Positions 1-5,835 of a stretch of 6,146 nt of DNA are shown here, piece after piece (position 1 is the stretch's first letter; the number at the start of each line of letters is the position of its first letter). Below the pieces are notes generated by a model, which saw only the letters and a program-made list of their open reading frames with translations, was not told the DNA's origin and made no database searches. The DNA is taken from positions 1-6,146 of the forward strand of contig CAZLLV010000288.1 in the NCBI GenBank assembly GCA_964560325.1. The letters run 5' to 3'. The position numbers and the translations under genes are program-made. Source of the DNA: CAZLLV01 sp964560325. Its GTDB lineage: Bacteria > Acidobacteriota > Thermoanaerobaculia > Multivoradales > DATKCC01.

Positions 1-270
1 GCCTTCGAGCCGCTCGGGCACGAGCTGGTACAACCGGCTCGTCCCCTCCGGCCGCACCTCGAGCCAGCCGTCGTCGGCGAGGACCTTGAGGTGGCGCGAG
101 ACGGTGCTCTGCGGGAGCTGGAGGACGGCGCACAGCTCGGAGACGGCGAGCTCCTGCCCGTGGAGCACCTGGAGCAGGCGCCCACGCGTGGAGTCCGCCA
201 GCGCCGACAGGTGGTCGAGCACCCGCGTCGGCGCGGCGTCAGCGGTCACTTCGTCGATCAATCCCTCCAT
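1..270 (-). CDS. ArsR-family winged-helix regulator, N-terminal part (probable ArsR-methyltransferase fusion), cut by window edge
   Basis: The 90 visible residues form an ArsR/SmtB winged helix-turn-helix. The dimerisation and first helices (about 16-37, LDHLSALADSTRGRLLQVL) lead to the helix-turn-helix (about 40-66, with SELCAVLQLPQSTVSRHLKV). The beta-wing follows (69-83, WLEVRPEGTSRLYQL). Such proteins bind operator DNA as dimers and usually repress their own promoter. The only cysteine is C47 in the third helix, so the classical CVC metal site is absent and metal sensing is not indicated. The LPQSTVSRHLK recognition helix and the TSRLYQL wing resemble ArsR domains fused to a SAM-dependent methyltransferase of about 300 residues. 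That second domain would lie outside the window, so the fusion is inference. The ATG at 270 is chosen because a strong promoter ends 2-3 nt upstream and no Shine-Dalgarno sequence is present. A GTG at codon 8, with GGAGGG 13 nt before it, is the alternative. Confidence 0.88.
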   Translation of the reverse strand, partial: MEGLIDEVTADAAPTRVLDHLSALADSTRGRLLQVLHGQELAVSELCAVLQLPQSTVSRHLKVLADDGWLEVRPEGTSRLYQLVPERLEG

Positions 271-279
271 CCGGGACAA

Positions 280-308
280 AGGATACACTGTGACGCGGGG
301 TGTGTCAA
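280..308 (-). promoter_or_regulatory. Sigma-70 promoter for the ArsR-type gene, apparently leaderless
   Basis: On the minus strand TTGACA (308-303) is followed by a 17-bp spacer and TATCCT (285-280). That is a perfect -35 box, optimal spacing and a 4/6 match to the -10 box. The predicted start point is about 273-270, at or 2-3 nt before the ATG at 270, so the mRNA would have essentially no 5' leader. It is the only promoter in the window that stands out against the GC-rich background. Sequence match only. Confidence 0.7.
291..307. promoter_or_regulatory. Operator-like dyad inside the promoter spacer
   Basis: TGACGC (291-296) and GTGTCA (302-307) are inverted repeats matching at five of six positions around a 5-bp centre. 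They lie between the -35 and -10 boxes and overlap part of the -35 box. A smaller odd palindrome, CACTGTG (286-292), abuts the -10 box. The position suits autorepression by the adjacent ArsR-type protein. That is inference: short dyads are common by chance. Confidence 0.35.
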
Positions 309-371
309 GGGCGGGGAGTGACTTCGAGAAGGGGTTGGAGAGAGGGCGTAGGGGTGGGGCGCGCGGCCGTA

Positions 372-384
372 GGGCTCAGAGCCC
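372..384. repeat. Perfect 13-bp palindrome in the 271-531 intergenic region
   Basis: GGGCTC (372-377), a central A, then GAGCCC (379-384) form a perfect odd palindrome. Flanking GCGC at 361-364 and 385-388 could add an outer stem with an asymmetric loop. No T-run follows on either strand, so it is not a standard intrinsic terminator. It could be a protein site or an RNA hairpin after the lipoprotein gene. Nothing else in 309-531 is convincing except a GGCCG/CGGCC stem (489-493, 501-505), also without a T-run. Confidence 0.35.
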
Positions 385-531
385 GCGCAGCCGGCAGCGT
401 CGGCGGGAGTGCACGGTCGTCGAACGCGCGGACGGCTCTGCGAGGCGAGGCACCCGCCGGACCACCTCTCAGGCCGAGCCGCCCCGGAGGCCGCGCGCCC
501 CGGCCCCACCAGCCCTCCCACTCCCGTTACT

Positions 532-1527
532 CTAGTGAGGAATCTCGCCCGCGTACGACTTCTCGCCCGCTTCGATCAAAACGTCCAGGTCGTTCTCGTC
601 CGGCGGCAGCGGACAGGTCGCGTACGGCGTGAACGCGCACGGCGGGTTGTACGCCCGGTTGAAATCGAGGACCACCACGTCACTCCCCTCCGCCGGCGGA
701 TCCGCATACACGAACCGCCCCCCACCGTACGTCCCCCGCCCGTTCGTCTCGTCCCCGAACACCACGAACAACGCCTCCCCCGGAGCCCCCTGCATCGGCG
801 TCACCCGCAACTCCTCCCCTCCCGGCGCACGGAACACCAACACCCCCGGCGCCCGCACGTCCTCCACCTGCCCCAGCACGTTCGGAATCGCCACCGTCAT
901 CCCCTCCTCCCGCTCCAGCCGCGCCGCCACCCGCCACGCCGGATCGACCGGATAAAACTCCAGCCCCACGAAGCCCCGCCGCGCCGGCCCCTCCGGGTCC
1001 TTCACCCGCAGCCCGTACCGACCACCCCGCTCGATCACGTGGAACGACAGGCTCCCCTGCTCGACCACCGTCGGCTCCCCCGCCGTGTCGACCACCAGCG
1101 GCACGGACACCCCCGGCTCGACCGGCTCCGGCTCGCCCCCCTCCGCGACGGCGATCCCCAGCCCGGCGCCTTCGGCCGCGGTCAGCGTCACCGCACCGCC
1201 TTCGAGCCGCACCGTCCCCATCCGCCCGGGCGTACCCGCGGGAAAGACCAGGTCGTCCTCCTCTCCCGAGCCGAAGGTGTTCTCCCCCGGCTCCAGCCAG
1301 TGGAGGCCGACCAGCGACAGCCAGCCGTCCGCGGCCTGGAGCGACGCGCTGCGCTCGCCCTGCCAGGTTTCGATCTCCTCGGCGTAGCCGAAGGGTACGG
1401 ACGCGGAATCGGCCGTGGGTCCGGAGGAGCGCTCGGGCTCGGGAGCGCAGGCGATCGGGGAGAAGCTCGCCGCGAGGAGGAGGACGGAGAGGAGCGGTCG
1501 GGCGATCCGGCGGCGACCGGCGGTCAA
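532..1527 (-). CDS. DUF1684 family protein with lipoprotein-like signal peptide
   Basis: The product is 331 residues. The N-terminus reads as an export signal: arginines at 5-7 and 10, a hydrophobic core at 12-22 (LLSVLLLAASF), then PIAC with C27 as the possible lipidated cysteine. That lipobox is imperfect because -3 is proline, so cleavage by signal peptidase I is an alternative. The mature part is a DUF1684 domain (PF07920). It opens near residue 50 with EIETWQGERSASL and DGWLSLVGLHWLEPGEN (67-83). It closes with the family hallmark DFNRAYNPPCAFTPYATCP (288-306), including C297 and C305. The biochemical function of the family is not established to my knowledge. The TTG at 1527 is chosen because it overlaps the sigma-factor stop codon, has GGGAAG 8 nt upstream, and places the signal sequence exactly at the N-terminus. 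An open frame continues upstream but only inside the sigma gene. Codon choice shifts within the gene towards G-ending codons after about 1200. Confidence 0.88.
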   Translation of the reverse strand: MTAGRRRIARPLLSVLLLAASFSPIACAPEPERSSGPTADSASVPFGYAEEIETWQGERSASLQAADGWLSLVGLHWLEPGENTFGSGEEDDLVFPAGTPGRMGTVRLEGGAVTLTAAEGAGLGIAVAEGGEPEPVEPGVSVPLVVDTAGEPTVVEQGSLSFHVIERGGRYGLRVKDPEGPARRGFVGLEFYPVDPAWRVAARLEREEGMTVAIPNVLGQVEDVRAPGVLVFRAPGGEELRVTPMQGAPGEALFVVFGDETNGRGTYGGGRFVYADPPAEGSDVVVLDFNRAYNPPCAFTPYATCPLPPDENDLDVLIEAGEKSYAGEIPH

Positions 1528-2039
1528 TCCGACGGCTTCCCGTCGAGCTGCTCGGAGAGCCGGGCGAGGCAGCGGCTCGCGAGCTTGCGGACGCTCGACT
1601 GGCAGTAGCCGAGACGCTCGGCGACCTCCGAGGGGCTGTGGCCCTGCAGGTAGCGCAGGCGCAGGAGATCCTGGTGGCGCGTCGGCAGGTTGCCCATCAG
1701 GTTGTCCAGGTCCCACCGCATGTGCTGCCGCTCCTGCGGCGGGGCCTCGGGCTCCGACAGCAGCTCGAGCGCGCCGTCGTCGACCGCGGTACAGAGGCTG
1801 CCGCGGCGGCGGCGCCAGTAGATCAGGCAGCGGTTCTTGAGGGTCACCACCAGCCACGCCTCGGGATTGCGGATGCGCTCCCACTTGAGGACCGTGGCCA
1901 GAAGGGCCTCCTGGAGGATGTCTTCCGCATCCTCCGGAGGGATCTGGTATCGGTAGAGGATCTGCTTCAACCGCGGCCTGAGCCGCTCCAGCAGAGTGTC
2001 GAAGGACTCCTCCCCGAGAGGTTGGTCGATCGCCGGCAT
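1524..2039 (-). CDS. ECF-type sigma-70 family RNA polymerase sigma factor
   Basis: The 171-residue protein has the two-domain layout of small extracytoplasmic-function sigma factors. Sigma region 2 spans about 13-79 and includes the core-binding DAEDILQEALLATVLKW (37-53) and a basic helix NRCLIYWRRRR (69-79) for -10 recognition. A variable linker follows (80-107). Region 4 spans about 110-165, with LPTRHQDLLRLRYLQGHS and the helix-turn-helix SEVAERLGYCQSSVRKLASR (137-156) for -35 recognition. Full-length primary sigma regions 1, 3 and the nonconserved insert are absent. The ATG at 2039 is favoured over an in-frame ATG at 2147 because it has a good ribosome binding site and the extra 36 residues match nothing in the family. 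The adjacent downstream gene is not a recognisable anti-sigma factor; it encodes a DUF1684 lipoprotein read from an overlapping start. Regulation and target promoters are unknown. Confidence 0.88.
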   Translation of the reverse strand: MPAIDQPLGEESFDTLLERLRPRLKQILYRYQIPPEDAEDILQEALLATVLKWERIRNPEAWLVVTLKNRCLIYWRRRRGSLCTAVDDGALELLSEPEAPPQERQHMRWDLDNLMGNLPTRHQDLLRLRYLQGHSPSEVAERLGYCQSSVRKLASRCLARLSEQLDGKPSD

Positions 2040-2045
2040 GTCGAA

Positions 2046-2052
2046 CTCCACC
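2046..2052 (-). promoter_or_regulatory. Ribosome binding site that fixes the sigma-factor start
   Basis: GGTGGAG on the minus strand, with its GGAG ending 6 nt before the ATG at 2039. It supports this start over the upstream ATG at 2147. Confidence 0.7.
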
Positions 2053-2192
2053 CGAAGGCTTCCTACTCTATCGCAAAAACCCGTGGCGCGACGAATCCGC
2101 GCAGACACGGCGTCCGGAGCCGGAACCGCCGACCCTGGATCTTGCACCCCCGTCGTCGAGAGAACTGTTCAAACTCTAACCCAAACGGGTAG

Positions 2193-2214
2193 AAAATGCA
2201 CCCGCGGGGCCGCG
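2193..2214 (-). terminator. Weak terminator-like hairpin downstream of the SUF operon
   Basis: On the minus strand CGCGG-CC-CCGCG (2214-2203) can form a short GC-only stem; realistically it would be 4 bp with a 4-nt loop. A run of only four T's (2196-2193) follows after 6 nt. The stem is short and the T-run is late, so this is a poor intrinsic terminator. It is nevertheless the only T-tract after a hairpin between the operon end and the sigma gene. Confidence 0.2.
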
Positions 2215-2261
2215 ACCCCCGGACGCACCGGCAAGGATCGGCGGCCGGAGCGCGAGAGTCG

Positions 2262-2276
2262 CTGACCCGGGGTCAG
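2262..2276. repeat. Perfect 15-bp palindrome overlapping the last stop codon of the SUF operon
   Basis: CTGACCC (2262-2268), a central G, then GGGTCAG (2270-2276) are perfectly inverted. The TGA stop of the DUF59 gene (2275-2273) lies inside one arm. On the minus strand the T-rich TTTTTTC comes before the hairpin, within the final two Phe codons, so the canonical stem-then-T order is reversed. It could act as an mRNA 3' stabiliser, or as a terminator only for plus-strand RNA if A/T order were opposite, which it is not. Confidence 0.45.
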
Positions 2277-2695
2277 AAAAAACCGAGCTCCAGACGGGCG
2301 GCTTCGGACATCATGCTCGGGTTCCAGGTCGGGTCCCAGACCAGCTCGACCTCGGCCCGCTCGACGCCCGCCACGGAGGCGACCTTCTGCTCCACCTCGC
2401 CCGGCAGCGAACCGGCGACCGGGCAGGCCGGAGAGGTCAGGGTCATCTTGACCTGCACCGGGTGCTCGCCCGCGTCGTCGGCCGCGCCGACCGCGATGTC
2501 GTAGATCAGCCCGAGCTCGTAGACGTCGACCGGGATCTCCGGGTCGTAGACCGTCTTCAAGGCGGCGACGATGCGCGCCTCCAGGTCGTCGGCCGCGGTG
2601 GCCCCGGAGGGCGAGCCGGACGGCGCTTCGGCGCCGGCGGGGACCGCCTCGGGCGCGCCGTCGAGCTTGATCGGATTCTTCGTCTCGTGGCTCAT
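2273..2695 (-). CDS. sufT: SUF-associated DUF59/MIP18 family Fe-S assembly protein (SufT-like)
   Basis: The 140-residue protein carries a MIP18/DUF59 domain from about residue 37 to 118. Family signatures are YDPEIPVDVYELGLIYDI (50-67) and TLTSPACPVAGSLPGEV (85-101), where C91 is the conserved cysteine. A conserved tail follows, WDPTWNPSMMSEAARLELG (120-138). DUF59 proteins encoded in SUF operons assist iron-sulfur cluster maturation or delivery. The mechanism is not settled, and the name SufT is used loosely for several subfamilies. Residues 12-36 are a Pro/Ala/Gly/Ser-rich, probably disordered leader that many relatives lack. The ATG at 2695 is 1 nt after the sufU stop and has GGAG 7 nt upstream, inside the end of sufU, so translation is coupled. 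It is the last gene of the SUF cluster. Confidence 0.92.
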   Translation of the reverse strand: MSHETKNPIKLDGAPEAVPAGAEAPSGSPSGATAADDLEARIVAALKTVYDPEIPVDVYELGLIYDIAVGAADDAGEHPVQVKMTLTSPACPVAGSLPGEVEQKVASVAGVERAEVELVWDPTWNPSMMSEAARLELGFF

Positions 2696-2696
2696 G

Positions 2697-3170
2697 TCAG
2701 CTCTCCGTGGAGACCACCGTCTCGCGCTCGTGCTCGAGGGCGGCGTTCAGCGTGTGCCAGGCGAGGGTCGCGCACTTGACCCGCATCGGGTACCCCTTGA
2801 CTCCGGAGAACACGGCGAGCTTGCCGAGCCCGCGCTCGAGGTGGACCGGATCGCCCGCCGCCTCGTCGTCGTCCTCGGTGAGGAGCACCCGGAAGCGCCG
2901 CACCAGCTCGCGCGCCTCCGCCTGGGTCTTGCCCTTCACCGCGTCGGTCATCATCGACGCCGACGCCTGCGAGATGGCGCAACCGGAGCCCTGGAAGGTG
3001 ACGTCCGCGACCGTCTCGCCGTCGAGGTCGAGGTAGACGGTCACCACGTCGCCGCACAGCGGGTTGTCGCCGTGGGCCTGGCGGTCGGCCGCCGGCAGCG
3101 CGCGGAAGTTCCGCGGGGTCTTGTTGTGGTCGAGGATGACCTCCTGGTAGAGGTCGCGAAGGTCGCTCAT
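2697..3170 (-). CDS. sufU: SufU, zinc-type sulfur acceptor of the SUF system
   Basis: The 157-residue cytoplasmic protein has the SufU/IscU fold. The conserved ligands are visible: C39 and D41 in NPLCGDVV, C64 in GSGCAIS, and C133 in RVKCATLAW. In characterised SufU proteins this set binds zinc, and the protein accepts persulfide sulfur from SufS rather than acting as the main scaffold. The stretch between the second and third cysteine (about 80-120) contains the insertion that separates SufU from IscU, and no IscU-like LPPVK motif is present. The N-terminal LYQEVILDHNKTPRNF (7-22) is a SufU hallmark. The ATG at 3170 overlaps the sufS stop in ATGA, with AGGAG 11 nt upstream. Adjacency to sufS fits the known SufS-SufU partnership and replaces the SufE seen in enterobacteria. 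Confidence 0.95.
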   Translation of the reverse strand: MSDLRDLYQEVILDHNKTPRNFRALPAADRQAHGDNPLCGDVVTVYLDLDGETVADVTFQGSGCAISQASASMMTDAVKGKTQAEARELVRRFRVLLTEDDDEAAGDPVHLERGLGKLAVFSGVKGYPMRVKCATLAWHTLNAALEHERETVVSTES

Positions 3171-4432
3171 GCTCCGAACATCTCCTGGGCGTGGCGCACG
3201 GCGGCGGCCAGCGCCTCCACCTCGCGGTGGGTGTTGTAGAGGCCGAACGAGGCGCGCGCGGTCGCCGGCAGGCCGAAGCGCCGCATCAGCGGCTGGGCGC
3301 AATGGTGGCCGGCGCGGATGGCGACGCCGCGGCGGTCGAGGATCGTTCCCAGGTCGTGCGGGTGGACGCCGTCGACGGTGAACGAGACGATCGCCGCCTT
3401 CTCGGGCGCGGTCCCGACGATCGTCACCCCCGGCAGGGCGCCGAGCGCCTCGGTCGCGTGCTCCAGGAGCTCGCGCTCGTGCGCCGCGACCGCCTCCCGG
3501 TCGAGCCCGGTGAGGTAGTCGAGCGCCGCCGCGAGCCCGGCCACACCCTCGATGTTGGCCGTCCCGGCCTCGAAACGGACCGGAGCGTCCGCGAAGGTGG
3601 TGCCGTCGAAGGAGACCGAGCGGATCATGTTGCCGCCGCCGAGGAGCGGAGGCATCTCGGTGAGGTGCTCGGCCCGGCCCCAGAGGCCGCCGATGCCGCT
3701 CGGGCCGTACGCCTTGTGGCCGGAGAAAGCGAAGAAGTCGCAGCCGATCGCCGGCAGGTCGAGCCGCACGTGGGGCACCGCCTGGGCGCCGTCGACCAGC
3801 ACCGGCACGCCGCGCTCGCGGGCCAGGGTGGCGATCGCCGCCACCGGGTTGACGGTGCCGATGGCGTTCGAGATCTGTCCGACGGCGAGCATCGCGACCG
3901 GGCCGCGGTCGGCGTCGAGCGCCGCTTCGAGGGCTTCGAGGTCGATCGCGCCGCGGTCGTCGACCGGAACCGGCTCGACCGTCGCCCCCGCCTCGCCGCA
4001 GACGATCTGCCACGGGACGATGTTGGCGTGGTGCGCCAGCAACGGCACCAGCACGCGGTCGCCCGGGCGGAGGCGCGGCCGCAGAAAGCTCCGGGCGACC
4101 AGGTTGATCGACTCGGTGGTGCCGCGGGTGAAGACGACCTCGCCGGCCGGCACGCCGAGGAAGCGCGCGACGGTCGCGCGCCCCCGCTCGTAGGTGGCGG
4201 TCGCGCGCTCGCCCAGGGTGTGGACGCCGCGGTGGACGTTCGCCGTGTCGTGCTCGTAGAAGCGCGCCACCGCCTCGATCACCGCGCGCGGCTTCTGCGC
4301 CGTGGCGGCGTTGTCTAGATAGGCGAGAGGATGCCCGTGCACCTCCTGGTGAAGCCCGGGAAAGTCCTCCCGCACGCTTTCTACATCGAAAGTCTTCGCC
4401 ACGGGCGACAGCACTGCGCCTGGAGAGGTCAT
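3167..4432 (-). CDS. sufS: SufS, class II cysteine desulfurase
   Basis: This 421-residue PLP enzyme converts L-cysteine to alanine and a protein persulfide for cluster assembly. Visible motifs are LDNAATAQKP (39-48), FTRGTTESINLV (101-112), DGAQAV (214-219, with D214 and Q217 near the PLP ring), SGHKAYGPSGIGGLW with Schiff-base K240 (237-251), RFEAGTANIEG, and AGHHCAQPLM with catalytic C378. R393 in ARASFGLYNTH follows at the usual +15 spacing and should bind the substrate carboxylate. The short loop around C378 and the RAGHHC form mark SufS/group II rather than IscS. Two positions deviate from what I expect of the family. The usual EHH before the PLP-stacking histidine reads AHH (A133), and the His of HVSNVLG is Gln (Q186 in GQISNAIG). 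The ATG at 4432 is 16 nt after sufD with only a weak GGA upstream, suggesting coupling. Confidence 0.95.
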   Translation of the reverse strand: MTSPGAVLSPVAKTFDVESVREDFPGLHQEVHGHPLAYLDNAATAQKPRAVIEAVARFYEHDTANVHRGVHTLGERATATYERGRATVARFLGVPAGEVVFTRGTTESINLVARSFLRPRLRPGDRVLVPLLAHHANIVPWQIVCGEAGATVEPVPVDDRGAIDLEALEAALDADRGPVAMLAVGQISNAIGTVNPVAAIATLARERGVPVLVDGAQAVPHVRLDLPAIGCDFFAFSGHKAYGPSGIGGLWGRAEHLTEMPPLLGGGNMIRSVSFDGTTFADAPVRFEAGTANIEGVAGLAAALDYLTGLDREAVAAHERELLEHATEALGALPGVTIVGTAPEKAAIVSFTVDGVHPHDLGTILDRRGVAIRAGHHCAQPLMRRFGLPATARASFGLYNTHREVEALAAAVRHAQEMFGA

Positions 4433-4448
4433 GAGCGTCCGTTACGAG

Positions 4449-5816
4449 TCACACGGCCTCGCGCACTACCTCGCCCTTCGGCAGGCGGGTGAAGAGGAAC
4501 TCTTCCAGGTCTTCGCGCAGCTCCGGCACCTTGATGCGCGAGACGATGTCGCTCGCGAAGGCCCAGATCAGCAGCGAGCGCGACGCCTCCTGGCCGATGC
4601 CGCGCGAGCGCAGGTAGAAGACCGCGTCGTCGTCGAGCTGGCCGACGGTCGAGCCGTGGGTGCACTTGACGTCGTCGGCGAAGATCAGGAGCTGCGGGTT
4701 CGAGTTGACCAGCGCCTCGTTCGAGAGGAGCAGGTTCTGGCTCGACTGCTTGGCGTCGGTCTTCTGGGCGCCCGGGTGGACGTGGATCAGGCCGTTGAAG
4801 ACGGCGCGCGAGCGGTCCTCGAGAATCCCCTTGAAGAGCTCGAAGCTGTGGCAGTGCGGCTTGGCGTGCACGACCCGCATGTGGTGGTCGACGAACTGCT
4901 GGCCGCGCACCATGTAGAAGCCGTTGAGGATCGACTCGCACCCCTCGCCGTCGAGCTTGGTGTTGACGTCGTTGCGCACCAGCGCGCCGCCGAGCGACAG
5001 CGAGTGCAGCGCGTAGCTCGAGCTGCGCTCCTGGTGGAGCTGGAAGGTCGCCATGTGGAAGGCGGCGGTCGACTCCTGCTGCATCTTGTAGTGGTCGAGC
5101 ACGGCGTTCGGGCCGCAGACGATCTCGGTCACCGGGCAGTTGAAGTAGCGCGCGCCCTCGGGGCTGGCGTAGGTCTCGACCACCGTCGCCTGGCTCGCCT
5201 CGCCCAGGACCACGAGGTTGCGCGGGAAGATCATCGCCGGCCGGCCGTCGCCATCGACCACCCCGGTCGAGTAGTGCAGCACGTGGATCGGCTTCTCGAC
5301 CAGCGACCCCTTCGGCAGGTGGAGGAAGGCGCCGTCCGCCATGTAGCCGGTGTTGAGCGCGACGAACGGGTGCTCGGAGAAGTCGGCGTGGCGGGCGAGG
5401 TGCTCCTCGACGAGGTCCGGGTGCTCCTCGAGCGCCCGGCCGAGGCCGGTGAGGACGGTCCCCTCCGGCAACCCGGCGAGATCGGAGTGCTCCGGCGCGA
5501 AGTGGCCGTCGACGAACACCAGGTGGCTGCCGGCGCTCTCGAACAGCCAGGGCTCGAGCGCTTCGGCGCTCACCTCGCCGCTCGCCTCCGGGCGATGGAG
5601 CTCAGCCCTCGCGATCGGCGCCACGTTGGTGAAGCGCCAGTCCTCCTGGCGCAGGGTCGGGAAGCCCAGCTCGCGGAACCGCTCGATGGCGCGGCGGCGC
5701 AGGGCGCCCACGGACGCCGGCTCGTGGCTCGCCCGCGCGCGGTCGAACGACTCGTAGCCGGCGAGGAACGAGCTGTCTTCGAGCGCGCTCTTCTTCTCTT
5801 CGGTCAGGACGGTCAT
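4449..5816 (-). CDS. sufD: SufD, component of the SufBCD Fe-S scaffold complex
   Basis: The 455-residue protein matches SufD over its whole length. The N-terminal helical region ends with the signature LGFPTLRQEDWRFTNVAPI (50-68). The right-handed beta-helix core occupies roughly 165-380, including NTGYMADGAFLHLPKG. The conserved C-terminal block is DDVKCTHGSTVGQLDDDAVF (381-400), then LRSRGIGQEASRSLL, which contacts SufC. H387 in KCTHG corresponds to the SufD histidine (His360 in E. coli) implicated at the SufB-SufD interface where the cluster is built. SufB is a paralogue, but the N-terminal motif, the moderate length and the position directly after sufC favour SufD. GGGAGG lies 10 nt before the ATG at 5816, and the gap to sufC is 19 nt. 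Long open frames antisense to it are GC-rich artefacts. Confidence 0.95.
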   Translation of the reverse strand: MTVLTEEKKSALEDSSFLAGYESFDRARASHEPASVGALRRRAIERFRELGFPTLRQEDWRFTNVAPIARAELHRPEASGEVSAEALEPWLFESAGSHLVFVDGHFAPEHSDLAGLPEGTVLTGLGRALEEHPDLVEEHLARHADFSEHPFVALNTGYMADGAFLHLPKGSLVEKPIHVLHYSTGVVDGDGRPAMIFPRNLVVLGEASQATVVETYASPEGARYFNCPVTEIVCGPNAVLDHYKMQQESTAAFHMATFQLHQERSSSYALHSLSLGGALVRNDVNTKLDGEGCESILNGFYMVRGQQFVDHHMRVVHAKPHCHSFELFKGILEDRSRAVFNGLIHVHPGAQKTDAKQSSQNLLLSNEALVNSNPQLLIFADDVKCTHGSTVGQLDDDAVFYLRSRGIGQEASRSLLIWAFASDIVSRIKVPELREDLEEFLFTRLPKGEVVREAV

Positions 5817-5835
5817 CGTCTCTCGGCCTCCCGCC

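Noticed and set aside
409..1608. 399-codon open frame on the plus strand
   Set aside because: It is antisense to the DUF1684 gene and very rich in Arg, Pro and His, as expected for a shadow of GC-rich DNA.
532..1884. 450-codon version of the DUF1684 protein
   Set aside because: The extra 119 residues are an out-of-frame reading of the sigma-factor gene, and the signal peptide would be buried inside the protein.
2065..2095. Possible sigma-70 promoter before the sigma-factor gene (TAGAGT as -10)
   Set aside because: No acceptable -35 box lies 16-18 bp upstream; the closest, TTCGTC, is 19 bp away. TTGAAC at 2172-2167 also has no -10 partner.
2697..4013. Long minus-strand frame extending sufU upstream to 438 codons
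   Set aside because: The upstream part is an Arg/Pro-rich out-of-frame reading of sufS. The true start is the ATG at 3170, which overlaps the sufS stop.
3191..4318. 375-codon open frame on the plus strand
   Set aside because: It is fully antisense to sufS, of low complexity with repeated Arg/Asp/Val, and has no ribosome binding site or family resemblance.
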